Below are positions 1 through 9,407 of a stretch of 64,000 nt of DNA, piece after piece; position 1 is the stretch's first letter; the number at the start of each line of letters is the position of its first letter. Below the pieces are notes generated by a model. The model was not told where the DNA came from and searched no databases. It worked only from the letters and a program-made list of their open reading frames with translations. The stretch covers positions 10,911,315-10,975,314 of the forward strand of contig OX438742.1 in NCBI GenBank assembly GCA_949316235.1, read 5' to 3'. Source of the stretch: Oegoconia quadripuncta. Taxonomy: Eukaryota; Arthropoda; Insecta; Lepidoptera; Autostichidae. A program made the translations under genes and the position numbers.

Positions 1-473
1 CAAATTACCGGGGCACAGAAAAATAAATCATTATTTATTTATTGAACTTATACTTGTTTATGATCTGGGTCTATGGTAGGGCCGTCAAAAGAAATTGAGA
101 AAAAGGTCGCTCTTCGGGAAAGGGCGGAGTGGAGGGGGGGGGGGGGGGGGGGGGTCCTGGAAGCCTCTTATGCGAATAAAGGTCCTCCCTACCGCCTGAG
201 ATGGTCAATGGAGTCTCACATAACCGTCTCGCCGACTCACATAACACATTTTCAAAAAGGGAAAAATGCGTACTGCTTTAGCCTACCACACAAGGCCCAA
301 CGGCCCTCAGTTCTCCGAGCTATATGCCCTGCCCTCTGTCACTTCAGCGTACGCTTTTACTTTATAATCTCTTGTATTTCTTCTTCTACTTCTTCTTTTC
401 GAATCGAGGCAACTTTCAAATTTTATTGGACTAAAGTTAGCCACTCTAAGAGCACTCCCTTTTTACTTTGTAG
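1..473. other. probable intron or 5' flank of gene 1
   Basis: No exon can be defined here. The stretch 100-330 is richer in GC and faintly resembles the GC-rich repeat at 55190-55445. Positions 380-473 are pyrimidine-rich and lead into the 3' splice site at 472-473. An open frame of about 135 codons crosses the G run but has no coding-like composition. Earlier exons of gene 1 probably lie to the left of the window. Confidence 0.5.
134..154 (+). repeat. uninterrupted G21 homopolymer
   Basis: Twenty-one consecutive G residues, preceded by GGA. The length is likely to vary or be mis-assembled. It could form a G-quadruplex on the plus strand. Confidence 0.95.
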
Positions 474-636
474 GAAGTAACATGGTTGCGTTCATTCATG
501 GAGGGACGAACATCCAAACCAGTGAATTTCACAACGAAACTCTTGCTTATGATCGATAACAGCAACAACGCATCGTATTTGCTGACAGAGGCAGGAGACA
601 GGGGACAATACTTATCTTATTTTATACCATTACGAG
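474..636 (+). CDS. gene 1, internal coding exon (unrecognised protein)
   Basis: An internal exon of 163 nt. The acceptor is a long pyrimidine tract ending TTTACTTTGTAG at 473, and the donor is CGAG followed by GTAAGT at 637. Only one frame is open throughout (54 codons plus one base); the other two meet stops. The translation starts EVTWLRSFMEG and ends LSYFIPLR, with two N-glycosylation sequons (NFT at residues 18-20, NAS at 32-34), which would suit an extracellular or luminal protein. The spare G joins the first two bases of the next exon to form a Glu codon. I do not recognise the family and assign no function. Upstream exons and the start codon are outside the window or not identifiable. 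Confidence 0.75.
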
Positions 637-1732
637 GTAAGTAGAATTTTAACTTAGCACTAACACTTGAGGACAAATGAAGAGGTGTTAATGATGGTAT
701 AGGAGAAAAGATGCATGAACCGAAGAGGAAAGATGATAGGTCACTTGATACGACACGACATAATTCAGGGAAAGATTGGAGCAAAGAGAGGAAGGGTAAG
801 ACATAGGCGCAATTACTTTGACCAAGTGAAAGAAAATGTGAATGTCGTGCCGTACCAAGAGGTTAAATCGAGCGCGAAAGGATGTGGTCATTACGCCACT
901 GACAAGAGCATAGCTCTTAAATTGAAGAAGAAGACTAACACTGCTTTAATTAAGTAAGGTAAGGTAACTTCTATGCATTTTGGATTGACTAAGGAAGGAC
1001 GAGAAAATCGGGTGATAAAACGAGCTAAGCTTGATGATATATGGCGGATAGCCTAAAAGGGAGTAATCAATCACAGGTCTGATAGATCCAACAGTAGGCA
1101 GATTGCCCGTTATAATGAGAATTGTACATTGCTGGTAATGTACGAGTAACAAGGGGAATATTGTTCTATCGCACTGTGCCGAAATGAGTGAATGTTTGTG
1201 TTGAAGTATACGGTAGATATGTATACTATATATATAGATGTGAAATATTATCCTACTTGTAGATGTATTTCTAGTGCTAGATATCACATGGCGCTTATTA
1301 GGTGTGCATACAAGTTTTCTTCACAACCAAATCTTTGTAAAGTTTTATGCATTTTGCGAGACTATTTCAAAATATATTATTATTATTGCATGAATGGTTT
1401 TTGACATGAAATAGGAAGTATTATTACTTAACAATTATTATGATTATTATTATAATAAAAAATGCAAACGACATAAATTGAAATGACATGTATGAGGTAT
1501 ATAAATTAATTGCTAAAATCAGTACAGACAGAGGTCCATCTAAAATAGCGCTGATAATTCTGCCAGTACTGCTTAAGGAAAAACGTATCTAAGTAAAAGC
1601 ATAAATGGTTTTGTGGAGTGATTCTTGAACGTTGTGTACTTGTGCTATTATGTATGGTGTAGTAAAAGATACTTTTAAATATACTTCAGAGTGGAATTGT
1701 CTCTTCATGTATCCTCAACTTTGTGTGTTTAG
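637..1732 (+). other. gene 1 intron (1,096 nt)
   Basis: Runs from GTAAGT to a TTTGTGTGTTTAG acceptor. It carries a same-strand LINE fragment at about 676-950. From 950 to 1732 it is AT-rich with no further recognisable element. Confidence 0.7.
676..950 (+). mobile_element. LINE reverse transcriptase C-terminal fragment
   Basis: The frame reads RRGKMIGHLIRHD, then GKIGAKRGRVRHRR, then YFDQVKENVNVVPYQEVK. From memory this is the tail of insect non-LTR reverse transcriptases (usual form GKMIGHL.RHD ... EGKIEGKRGRGRPR). Part of the usual spacer between the RHD and GKI motifs is missing, and the end (KGCGHYATDKSIAL) is degenerate. The fragment lies inside gene 1 intron 1 in the sense direction. 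It is a dead 5'-truncated copy. Confidence 0.7.
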
Positions 1733-1818
1733 AGAGGGAACAAAGAATTATCGATGCAGGGGATCTCCGCTTCAAACAAAGTGCAGATAGCAAATATTTA
1801 GCCATGATGAATTGTGAA
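1733..1818 (+). CDS. gene 1, internal coding exon
   Basis: An 86-nt exon between TTTGTGTGTTTAG and a perfect GAA/GTAAGT donor. The first two bases (AG) complete the codon left open by exon 474-636. The next 28 codons are open: REQRIIDAGDLRF, KQSADSKYLAMMNCE. It ends on a codon boundary, as required by the following exon. Composition is coding-like and less AT-biased than the flanks. The phase match with both neighbours is the main evidence that this is a real gene. Function is unknown. Confidence 0.75.
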
Positions 1819-2237
1819 GTAAGTAGGTTTAGTTAACTTTTTATTTTGTAATACATTCGAACTTCCAAACAACCCCCTGTTCAGTGATCTGAACACTGCC
1901 ATTTATAAAAGCCTGAGGCTTGGACAACGGACAGCGGCGGTGTTATATCTATATAACGCTCTCGGTTGCTTGGCTGTCAATATACTACATACAATTCACA
2001 GCTGAGGTCAGGTATTAGGTAAAAACTTATCCATGGAATAGCTGATTATTTGTAGATTTCATCCAACGTAGGTACTTAATACTAACAAAAAAATTGTTGT
2101 GATCCGGTTGTCAGAGATAAGATAGCCAGTTCCCGAAATATTTGGGTTTCCGGGTAAGTACGCTTCCACCTTCGGCCTCATCTTCACTTAACATCAGGTG
2201 TGAAGGTTAAATACGTGAATTATCCGAAATTTTCCAG
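1819..2237 (+). other. gene 1 intron (419 nt)
   Basis: From GTAAGT to TTTTCCAG. It contains a truncated SINE-A that stops about 34 nt before the 3' splice site. The pyrimidine tract before that acceptor is short. Confidence 0.7.
2092..2203 (+). mobile_element. SINE-A fragment (3' half, plus)
   Basis: Matches the body of the complete SINE-A at 51962-52312 from the GTTGTCAGAGATAAGATAGCC motif to ACATCAGGTGTGA. The tRNA-like head and poly-A tail are missing. Confidence 0.85.
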
Positions 2238-2468
2238 GTCAACATGGTCTACATTTTGGCGCGTATTAAAGACGTTCCACCAAGGAACAAGATACAGGAT
2301 GTAGTGTCGCAGTTTGGCTACAGAGGGCGCAAAGGGAAATCTTATCTTTACCAGGGCCATGAATGGATGCCAGTTCCAGAATTGGACGAAAAACATTTTT
2401 GGTACAACTATAACTATAAAGACAACGATCATGTAAAACGATTTGCATTTGATTACATATTCGACTGA
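2238..2468 (+). CDS. gene 1, terminal coding exon and stop
   Basis: Terminal exon of 76 codons plus TGA. It starts VNMVYILARIKDVPP directly after TTTTCCAG, continues with SQFGYRGRKGKSYLYQGHEW, and ends HVKRFAFDYIFD. The ATG at 2244 could give a stand-alone 74-residue ORF, but the in-phase upstream exons make it more likely an internal methionine. The domain is rich in aromatic and charged residues and has no cysteine pair, signal peptide or membrane segment. I do not recognise it. The visible C-terminal part of the protein totals 159 residues. Confidence 0.75.
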   Translation, partial: VNMVYILARIKDVPPRNKIQDVVSQFGYRGRKGKSYLYQGHEWMPVPELDEKHFWYNYNYKDNDHVKRFAFDYIFD

Positions 2469-2725
2469 AATTGCTTTTAGAGTAGAGCGATACATTAATA
2501 ATCTGTTACCAAATGCTCATACAGTTATTGCATTGCATACGATTGTTTAATTGTATCACATTACATTTTATAATATAAAATCAAGCAAACTAACAATTTG
2601 ATTTCTCATGAGAATGGAGAGTTGATCGATCATCTGGTGATAAAAGAAAAAGAAGTATATTTGAAAAACGATTTCATTCGAAATAGATTAATTTGGACTA
2701 GTTTAAGTGTAGTGTAATTAATAAA
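2469..2725 (+). terminator. gene 1 3' UTR with AATAAA at 2720-2725
   Basis: AT-rich stretch after the stop. The first canonical AATAAA is 252 nt downstream of the stop codon and would serve as polyadenylation signal if the exon model is right. Confidence 0.4.
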
Positions 2726-5700
2726 AAATCATACTATACTGGCTCTAATGGGTGCATACGTGTATTTTAGAGACAATAAAAAGAGTTATGGAATATTTTT
2801 AAAACCGTGGGAAAATAGACTACGCTTAATTTTTTTTGTTCATACAATCACCAATATTTCAAGTATTCAGTCCGAAGTTGAGAGGACGGATATTAAAATA
2901 CTTGAAAAAAATATCTCTCAGGGGTTATGTACGAGTGCGAGCAGCGAAATGCAGTAGGTCCGTTTAGAAAAAGTTACAAAACACGTGGTAACCCGCATAT
3001 GTTCGAACATCGGTGATTTAATAACTCGCATCTGTGTTTCTGGGCGGGCCGTTGCACGAGGAGAAACACTACGAAATACCCGATCAAACTTACGTTTGAA
3101 CTGTTTGGAGAGAGCTTGAAGGCAACTCTTTAGTTTGGTCGGCTATAACCGAGGCGTTTGGCATCCAAGAAGCTGCTTGCGTTTAACTGGCCGATTTAAA
3201 AAGTCATTCGATTGGTCTGCTTGCAAGGAGTCGCGGTGTTGTTTAAATTAGTAAAGTTGTTATTAGGGTCAGTCTCAATTAACCCTATGCAGCTGTTGTT
3301 GCCAGCGAACACACCGTTTTAAGGGGCTTAAGATAAATACTTTTTTTCTTTTAATGCATACACAGTGAAAAGAGTGTAAATGAATAATGATTCTGTATGT
3401 CATATATGTTTAATGAATAACTAAGCGTATCTGTCGTCGTGTCTCGGAGAAATAAGTATCTATCTAACATAATATAACTATAATTTTTCATAAAAGATCG
3501 TTGATGTAAATAGGATATCAAATTTTTCTCAACATTCACAAAATTATTTGCAGTCACCAATAATGGAGTACAGACCTGAACAATTTTGCTACAAGTTATA
3601 AGTGCCTCTCATATAACATTATAAATTGTTACATAGTTTTTATAGTATACATTATCTTTTTGCACGTTATTTGGAGTCAAGATCTTTTTATTACATAACG
3701 ATAAGTGCCAATATAATGAGGAACTAACGTAGTGCCAAGTTACTTAAGAACAAATTGAGCTGACCTTAAAAAATAACCTGCTATTTTAAGCAAATGATTT
3801 TTTTTATCGTATTGTAAGTAATTATAATAAGTAAAAAATAAAAAATAAAAATAAAAGCTGATAAGTAAAATTATTGATGCATTAATTCTTCTATTATACC
3901 TTTGTCAAACACAACAAACAGAAAGTATCATTTTAAATTTAACCATAATTATATTTATCATTTGATTTATAATTAAATTAACGAAATTGAAAGTGAAACG
4001 AGGTGAACCCATAAGAATTCCGCTTTGCCATTTTTGGATCGTCATCATCATCTTTATGAGACTTACAAATCCCCTCTTTTAACGGCTACTATATTTATTC
4101 ATAAAATAACACTATTTTAATAAAGAAATTATGTAATAGGTTAAAACGACGTTTTCTTTGTAACAATATTTTTTGCAATACTAGGTATTTACCTAGTCTT
4201 TTTACTTCGAAACCCAAAAGTTGCGTGTAGAAGGCAGTTGGTTTGTAGTGATGCTGCCAAATCGTACACTCGGCCGCACGACTCCGTAACACTTCTAGTA
4301 CTTGTATAAAAGTGGTTCTCGCAGTGACCACTTCTCCGATAGCGTCGCGACCAGCTTACATTGGTAGTGTTAAGATCGTCGTGCTGTCGACTGTATAGAT
4401 CTTTTCTTGTGTTATTGTTACTTATATGGAATAAGGGTAATTTGTTCTTGTTATTACTTGTTATTATTATAATATAGGTGGTAAAAATATTGTCTCTATT
4501 TCATTAAGTGTTGTCCTTATTTGGTCCAACTTCAAATTTGTGCAAAAAATTGTAGGTTCGTTCCTGAATCGTACATGCCGCTGAAAATTTCAGATTAATA
4601 GTAGAATTTTTTTTCACAAGAATAGTAGAAAGGTCGGGTAAGGACATAGGCTACTTTTTTCCGGGAAAATAGAAATCTATGAGGGCGGAGTCCTGGTAGT
4701 CGTTAGTGTATTTGCTCAAATCCAAATGAAGAGGTTTATTCTCATCACAACCCTTGCGCTATTTTGTAGTTCGAGGAGCTGGCGAATTCATGTGAAAATT
4801 TATGATGAAAAAGGGCCGACGACGGACTATCTGATGTTAACAGATCACGGCTTCCTATACATATTCGCATAATACCAGAGGAATTCTTCAAGCCCTTTCT
4901 GAGCATGTGATCCACGTGCCAGTGGATCGTATTGGCTCAAGAGTAAGCTGAAAGAAGTGGAAGGAGTGCACTACTAGGTGTATATCTTTTGTTACAACAG
5001 TACCTGAGCTTTGTGTAGCACAAGTTTTTGGAGTCAATATAGATTTGGTCCCCAAATGACAACACGTATTCGAAATATCGAGTCCGAAAGAAGGTACAAA
5101 TAATTAAATACTGCTTTGAGATAGAAAAAGAAAAAATGTCCTTTATTGCTGGGAATTTAAACGGAAGAAAACCAACATCCGGTGACGCCAGTGTTATGAT
5201 AATTGAAATCAATTGACCGGGTGATGATTCAAAACCATTCGCAATTGCCACATTTGATTATTGGACACTAAACTAGATTGCAGCAGATGTAACTGCCACG
5301 CATCATTGCGGCCATGCACACTCAGAGTTTGACATCACCACTACCTATAAAAAGTGTCACCAGCTTGTAAATCTTATATTCTTCGATTATCTTGAATCCG
5401 GATTCTAGATGATCGACGTACATATTGCATAAACATAATGTTAACAACTGGCATACATGCATTTCTCTTTAGAGGTTCAGTAGGTCCATCTTTGAAGTTT
5501 TGCCCCATTTTCATCTGGCTGTATTGATTTTGGTACAATGTAGGCCAAATTCAGATTTTATTCAGGTGATACTAAAAGGTACAGATAGCAACAATGACTT
5601 AAATATGGGGATGGAGAGAAATATTAGAAAAAAGCAACATGTTTTTGCTTCTAGAAATTTATGAAAAGTTAGTCTGCTCGTTCGGCCGTCAGACTGGGTT

Positions 5701-6110
5701 TGCCAATTGGGTGGACAAATGCATTCCCCAATGCTCCAAACATGTTTCTCCGTTTCCTAATCCAGTAACTTGCTACCAACTTTTGTAAAAAATTAAACAA
5801 ATATAAGATTACCGTGACAGACATAATGTTGTCTATTCTAATATAACACACACATACGAAGTTATAAAAAAATCACGGTCAGCGAACTATTTAAGATGAT
5901 TTGCGATGAGTAAACTTCTGCGTGTATCTACTTCTAGATTGTCTGCCGTTCCACCAAAAGCGAGCAATTATTGGTGAGTAGGCAGCTATATTATACGGAG
6001 TGCAAAATAAAATTATTAGGTAATTGGTAAAATTTTGATGGTAAGTTTAAAACTTTCCGAGAATTTTCATAACATAGGATAAAAGTCGTTACATTTGAGG
6101 ATCGAACTCG
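2726..6110. other. intergenic or intronic, no gene identified
   Basis: Mostly AT-rich unique-looking sequence. Positions 2990-3320 are less AT-rich and contain a 35-codon open stretch (SHLCFWAGRCTRR ... LFGESLKATL) without usable splice sites. Positions 4640-4960 resemble low-copy repeat remnants. A 36-nt stretch at 5938-5973 is bounded by TCTACTTCTAG and GTGAGT but is too short to call an exon. Confidence 0.5.
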
Positions 6111-6113
6111 ATA

Positions 6114-6145
6114 CCTGCTCTAGAGCAGGGGCTTCTAGAAGCCCC
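6114..6145. repeat. two overlapping perfect palindromes
   Basis: CCTGCTCTAGAGCAGG (6114-6129) and GGGGCTTCTAGAAGCCCC (6128-6145) are each perfect palindromes centred on CTAG, sharing two bases. Together they could form two adjacent hairpins or a cruciform. Confidence 0.9.
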
Positions 6146-7870
6146 ATCTAACCCTGTATAGTCCTGTTATTACATTTTAATGGACAGCTCTATGTAATTG
6201 CACTGGACTTCCTGGGACAGAAATTAGCATTATTGTTTGGAGGTCCCCAAGCTGCTGCTGTAATGGTTTGGCCAGTAAATATTAAAAATTATGCATGTGA
6301 CGGATCGGACTACAAACTAAGTCATCGCTAATAGTTTACAGCTCACTGTGAAATGGTAGCTTAAATCTAATTTTCGTAAAGGCAAGATATTGCTCATGAG
6401 AAACTTATAGAGTGTGCTGGAGCTAATTTGACTTATATTAATGGTGGTAGTTTGGTGTATGAATCACAAAATATCATTTGCTGCTAGAACGGGGTTAAGA
6501 AAAATGTAAAAATGTAGTGTGTGCTTGAGACAAAAATTTCGAGTATTATCTTTTTGTTTGTTACTTATATATTATATTCGACACCGCCAGGGTTGACCCG
6601 TGTAAATTCTGATGATGCAGTCCAGAGATAGTGAATGGAACCTAAAGTTGTCCATCAAGATGACATCCTGATGAAGTAAAACAGGTCTCAATAGGTGGAT
6701 TATGTGCAGCAAAATTTAAAGAAAATTGTGACTGAATTTTAGTGGATAGGTTAGATCTAGCCAACACAAAAAAAGAAACTAAAAAAAATAGTTAAGTTTG
6801 AGCCGTGAGGCCACCTCGTGGGGAGGCAGGCAAGCGTGACCATACAATGGGGCCTCGTGCGAACTGCGAAATGAGTGCCGATTACTGCGCGGGCGCCACA
6901 GACAGCTGATTCCTGGTCGGTGAGCGTAGACAGGTAAATAATAGTTATCTGTTTATATTTACTAGAGGCTTTCAACTTTTCAAGATCGTAAAATTAATAA
7001 TAATGAGTTCAATGATTTCGATAGATGTTTGTAACGATGTACGATGTTTTAAAAATGCTGTCTTTATTCAAATTTTCACATAAAAAGGGTAAAAGATGCA
7101 ATCGCCCCAAACTTCCCCCACACAAGTAGTGAAACTAATTAGGATAGTAAAACCAAACCTAACAATTGTCGGAAGTTCTCTCGCATGGGGAAATAACGAT
7201 TTAACATCGTAAACTTACTAAAATGGTGTATTTAATGTAATCGTAAAAAGTCTGTTACGTCATTTTGGTGTACTAACGGGCAGTCTGTCAACAGTAACCC
7301 TGGTAAAACTATCCACTCCATAAAGGCCAGAACTGCGATGTATTCTCGACCCTATCAGCAGGGATTTAAAGCTTCATCACTTGATTTCTGAAAAGACAAT
7401 CACATATTGTTAATTAACATCGTACTAATTAAATGAGCAGTGCGTTAAAACTTGTGTTCTCAGTCGAGAGGTGAACATCGACATGTTATCAATTCGTATT
7501 TTGGTAATTAGCTCGTTCGTTACTTTCCATGTGTGGTTTTTAGTGTTTCGTACTCACCTATTTTATAACTAAAACACCGAGTAAACGAATGATTATAAAC
7601 CAACTGTCTTAAAAGTTAAATATTTTCGAAACGACGTAACCAATTTCCATCAAACATAACAACTATTTAAAAATGAAAATCTAGATATTTCTAAAGTCTA
7701 TAATTTAGATATTTCTAAAACTGAGTTAAAAACTAAATATCCTCGAAACGGCTAAACCAAATTTTATCATCATGGTTAAAAAAATTATCGTGAACATATT
7801 AACAAAAGATTATTAAATCTTTTTTTAACACTCTTGGAAGTAAAACCTTCAAAGTCATAAATGGGTTGGG
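6146..7870. other. no gene identified; CpG-richer block at 6785-6930
   Basis: A GC-rich island at about 6785-6930 ends in GACAG/GTAAAT, which could be a donor of an untranslated exon, but nothing confirms it. The A+T-rich section at 7640-7770 shares phrases (CTCGAAACGGCTAA) with 29770-29830 and so belongs to a dispersed repeat. Confidence 0.4.
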
Positions 7871-7871
7871 T

Positions 7872-7950
7872 TCATATAGCGCGTGGTTTTTGGCAGAATA
7901 GAATAAGACCAGTTTTTCTCATGGGTGTCGTAAACGGCAATAAGGATTCG
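7872..7950 (-). repeat. family F interspersed repeat, end fragment
   Basis: Reverse complement carries the family F end (GTCGTTTACGACACCCATGAG-like, then TATTCTATTCTGCC, then AAACCACG). About a dozen copies occur in this window. The superfamily is not assigned. Confidence 0.7.
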
Positions 7951-8410
7951 TGAGCATAATAGTATAAACCAATGATGGGCAGTAGCGTCATTGTTGTCGA
8001 GCTCGCAAAAAATCTGCGATCGCTAACGCTTTCTATGGGAGAATCTACCCTAATCGCTACGCTGAACAATTTTTTGATGTGAAAGATATATGTCCCTAAG
8101 AGTATCGATTACAAAATTTTTAGACGCGATGCATCAAATATGCAGCAACGTATGTCCTAACATTTTAATTTAAACATATCACACTCGCGTACCTATAAGA
8201 ACTTAGCGCCATAATCGCTACTTGTTTCTTACGACAAATCTTAGCATAGTCTTTGGAGCATCTGAATCGTTCTCGGAAGTATAAAGATACTTATTATTGT
8301 CATTTATATCTATTTTCTATAATACTTAGAACGGAAGTAACTTTGATTTTCGTCCTTAGTTAAATTGAAAATCACAATAGTTTAAGTCTAGTATTTAGCT
8401 CTGTTTTGAT

Positions 8411-8554
8411 ATGAGGAGCTTTGTAAATCCAAAAGTACTATATTTAATCATAGTTATAAAAATGATGTCGCTAACGATCCAGATCGAGCTAGGAGGTAAT
8501 CGCGAAAAAAAAAACGTCTCGCTCTCCGGGAGTCTGTGGTTTGCTGAAATCTAT
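8411..8554 (+). other. weak exon candidate ending at a GTAAGT donor
   Basis: An open frame beginning MRSFVNPKVLYL and reading ELGGNREKKNVSLSG, SLWFAEIY reaches a consensus donor (TAT/GTAAGT) on a codon boundary. A run of ten A residues lies inside. No confirming exon or acceptor is evident, so this may be chance. Confidence 0.15.
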
Positions 8555-8688
8555 GTAAGTACGATATGGACAACTTTTTTTTTCTTTATTTTCGTCGGTA
8601 AATTTAATGATTTCATAATTCTCATTTGGCTTCAAAGTAGTGCTAGGTGGCCAGAAGATATGATAATTACCATCGGGGATAGAGACTA

Positions 8689-9006
8689 TTTGTACTATGA
8701 TATAAAAATATTTTTATAAAAACCTTGTGCTTTGCTTAGTTTGGGACTAGATGATTGGTGTAAGTGTCCGAAATATTTATTTAAAAAAATATATATTAAT
8801 TAATTATATAGAGATCTCGACAGGTTCCGCGAATATTGATACAAATAATTTGAACTGCCAAAAATGGGCTCTAGTAAGGTTCCCCTTACTAGAGTCGGTT
8901 GTCTTGCCCAATTGCAAATATTTCGGACACTTACACCAATCATCTAGTCCCAAACTAAACAAAGCACAAGGTTTTTATATAAATATTTTTATATCATAGT
9001 ACAAAC
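8689..9006. repeat. 94-bp inverted repeat (SINE-D tail fold-back)
   Basis: Positions 8689-8782 and 8913-9006 are near-perfect reverse complements sharing GTACTATGATATAAAAATAT, CTTGTGCTTTG and GACTAGATGATTGGTG blocks. The 130-base spacer has its own small palindrome around AAGGTTCCCCTT. The right arm runs into the SINE-D body at 9007-9172, so the left arm looks like an inverted duplicate of the SINE tail. Confidence 0.9.
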
Positions 9007-9172
9007 TATGGATACTAGATAACAGATAAACACATAAATATTTATATAAATATCCATGACTCTGGAATAAATATTCGTATTCATCATTACACAAACATTT
9101 ACCCCTCGCGGGATTCGAACTCGTTTGGTTTCGCTGACAGGGTCACTATCCACTACACCAATCGCTCATCAA
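9003..9172 (-). mobile_element. SINE-D copy (tRNA-derived head, minus)
   Basis: Read on the minus strand, the head is TTGGTGTAGTGGATAGTGAC with a B-box-like GAGTTCGAATCCCGCGAGG segment. A related copy is at 53870-54040. The tail continues into the inverted repeat arm 8913-9006. Confidence 0.85.
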
Positions 9173-9252
9173 TAATGACAGAGAGTAGCGCATTGCTAGT
9201 TTAACATTGAGGCATTTCAAGTGAGAGGCATGTGAGGCACAACTCATTACAG

Positions 9253-9407
9253 GTCTATTATTTTGGTGCCTCCAAAATATCATATCCAAACCAATTACTC
9301 TGCCTTAAAGATAGTTTATTTTCGTGTAGTAACAACACCGAATGCTGTCTTTATAAACGGAAATTTTCAGTTAACTTATTGTTTAAATTTCTACGCAACA
9401 TACGATG
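9253..9407 (+). other. weak internal exon candidate
   Basis: A 155-nt stretch after CTCATTACAG and before G/GTAAAG with 51 open codons (VPPKYHIQTNYSALK, IVYFRVVTTPNAVF, QLTYCLNFYATYDG). The phase (one spare base) would fit a stretch at 11613-11698 (KAVFAYEKCEFQQHM, then a stop after CSLKIMNTS). Composition is plausible, but there is no independent support. Confidence 0.2.

Noticed and set aside
73..480. Plus-strand frame of 135 codons
   Set aside because: It runs through the G21 tract and into a splice acceptor, with no coding signature. The real frame of the adjoining exon is different.
4305..4335. TATAAAAG with CAGTGA downstream
   Set aside because: The initiator-like motif is only 18 nt from the TATA box, too close, and no ORF or exon follows.
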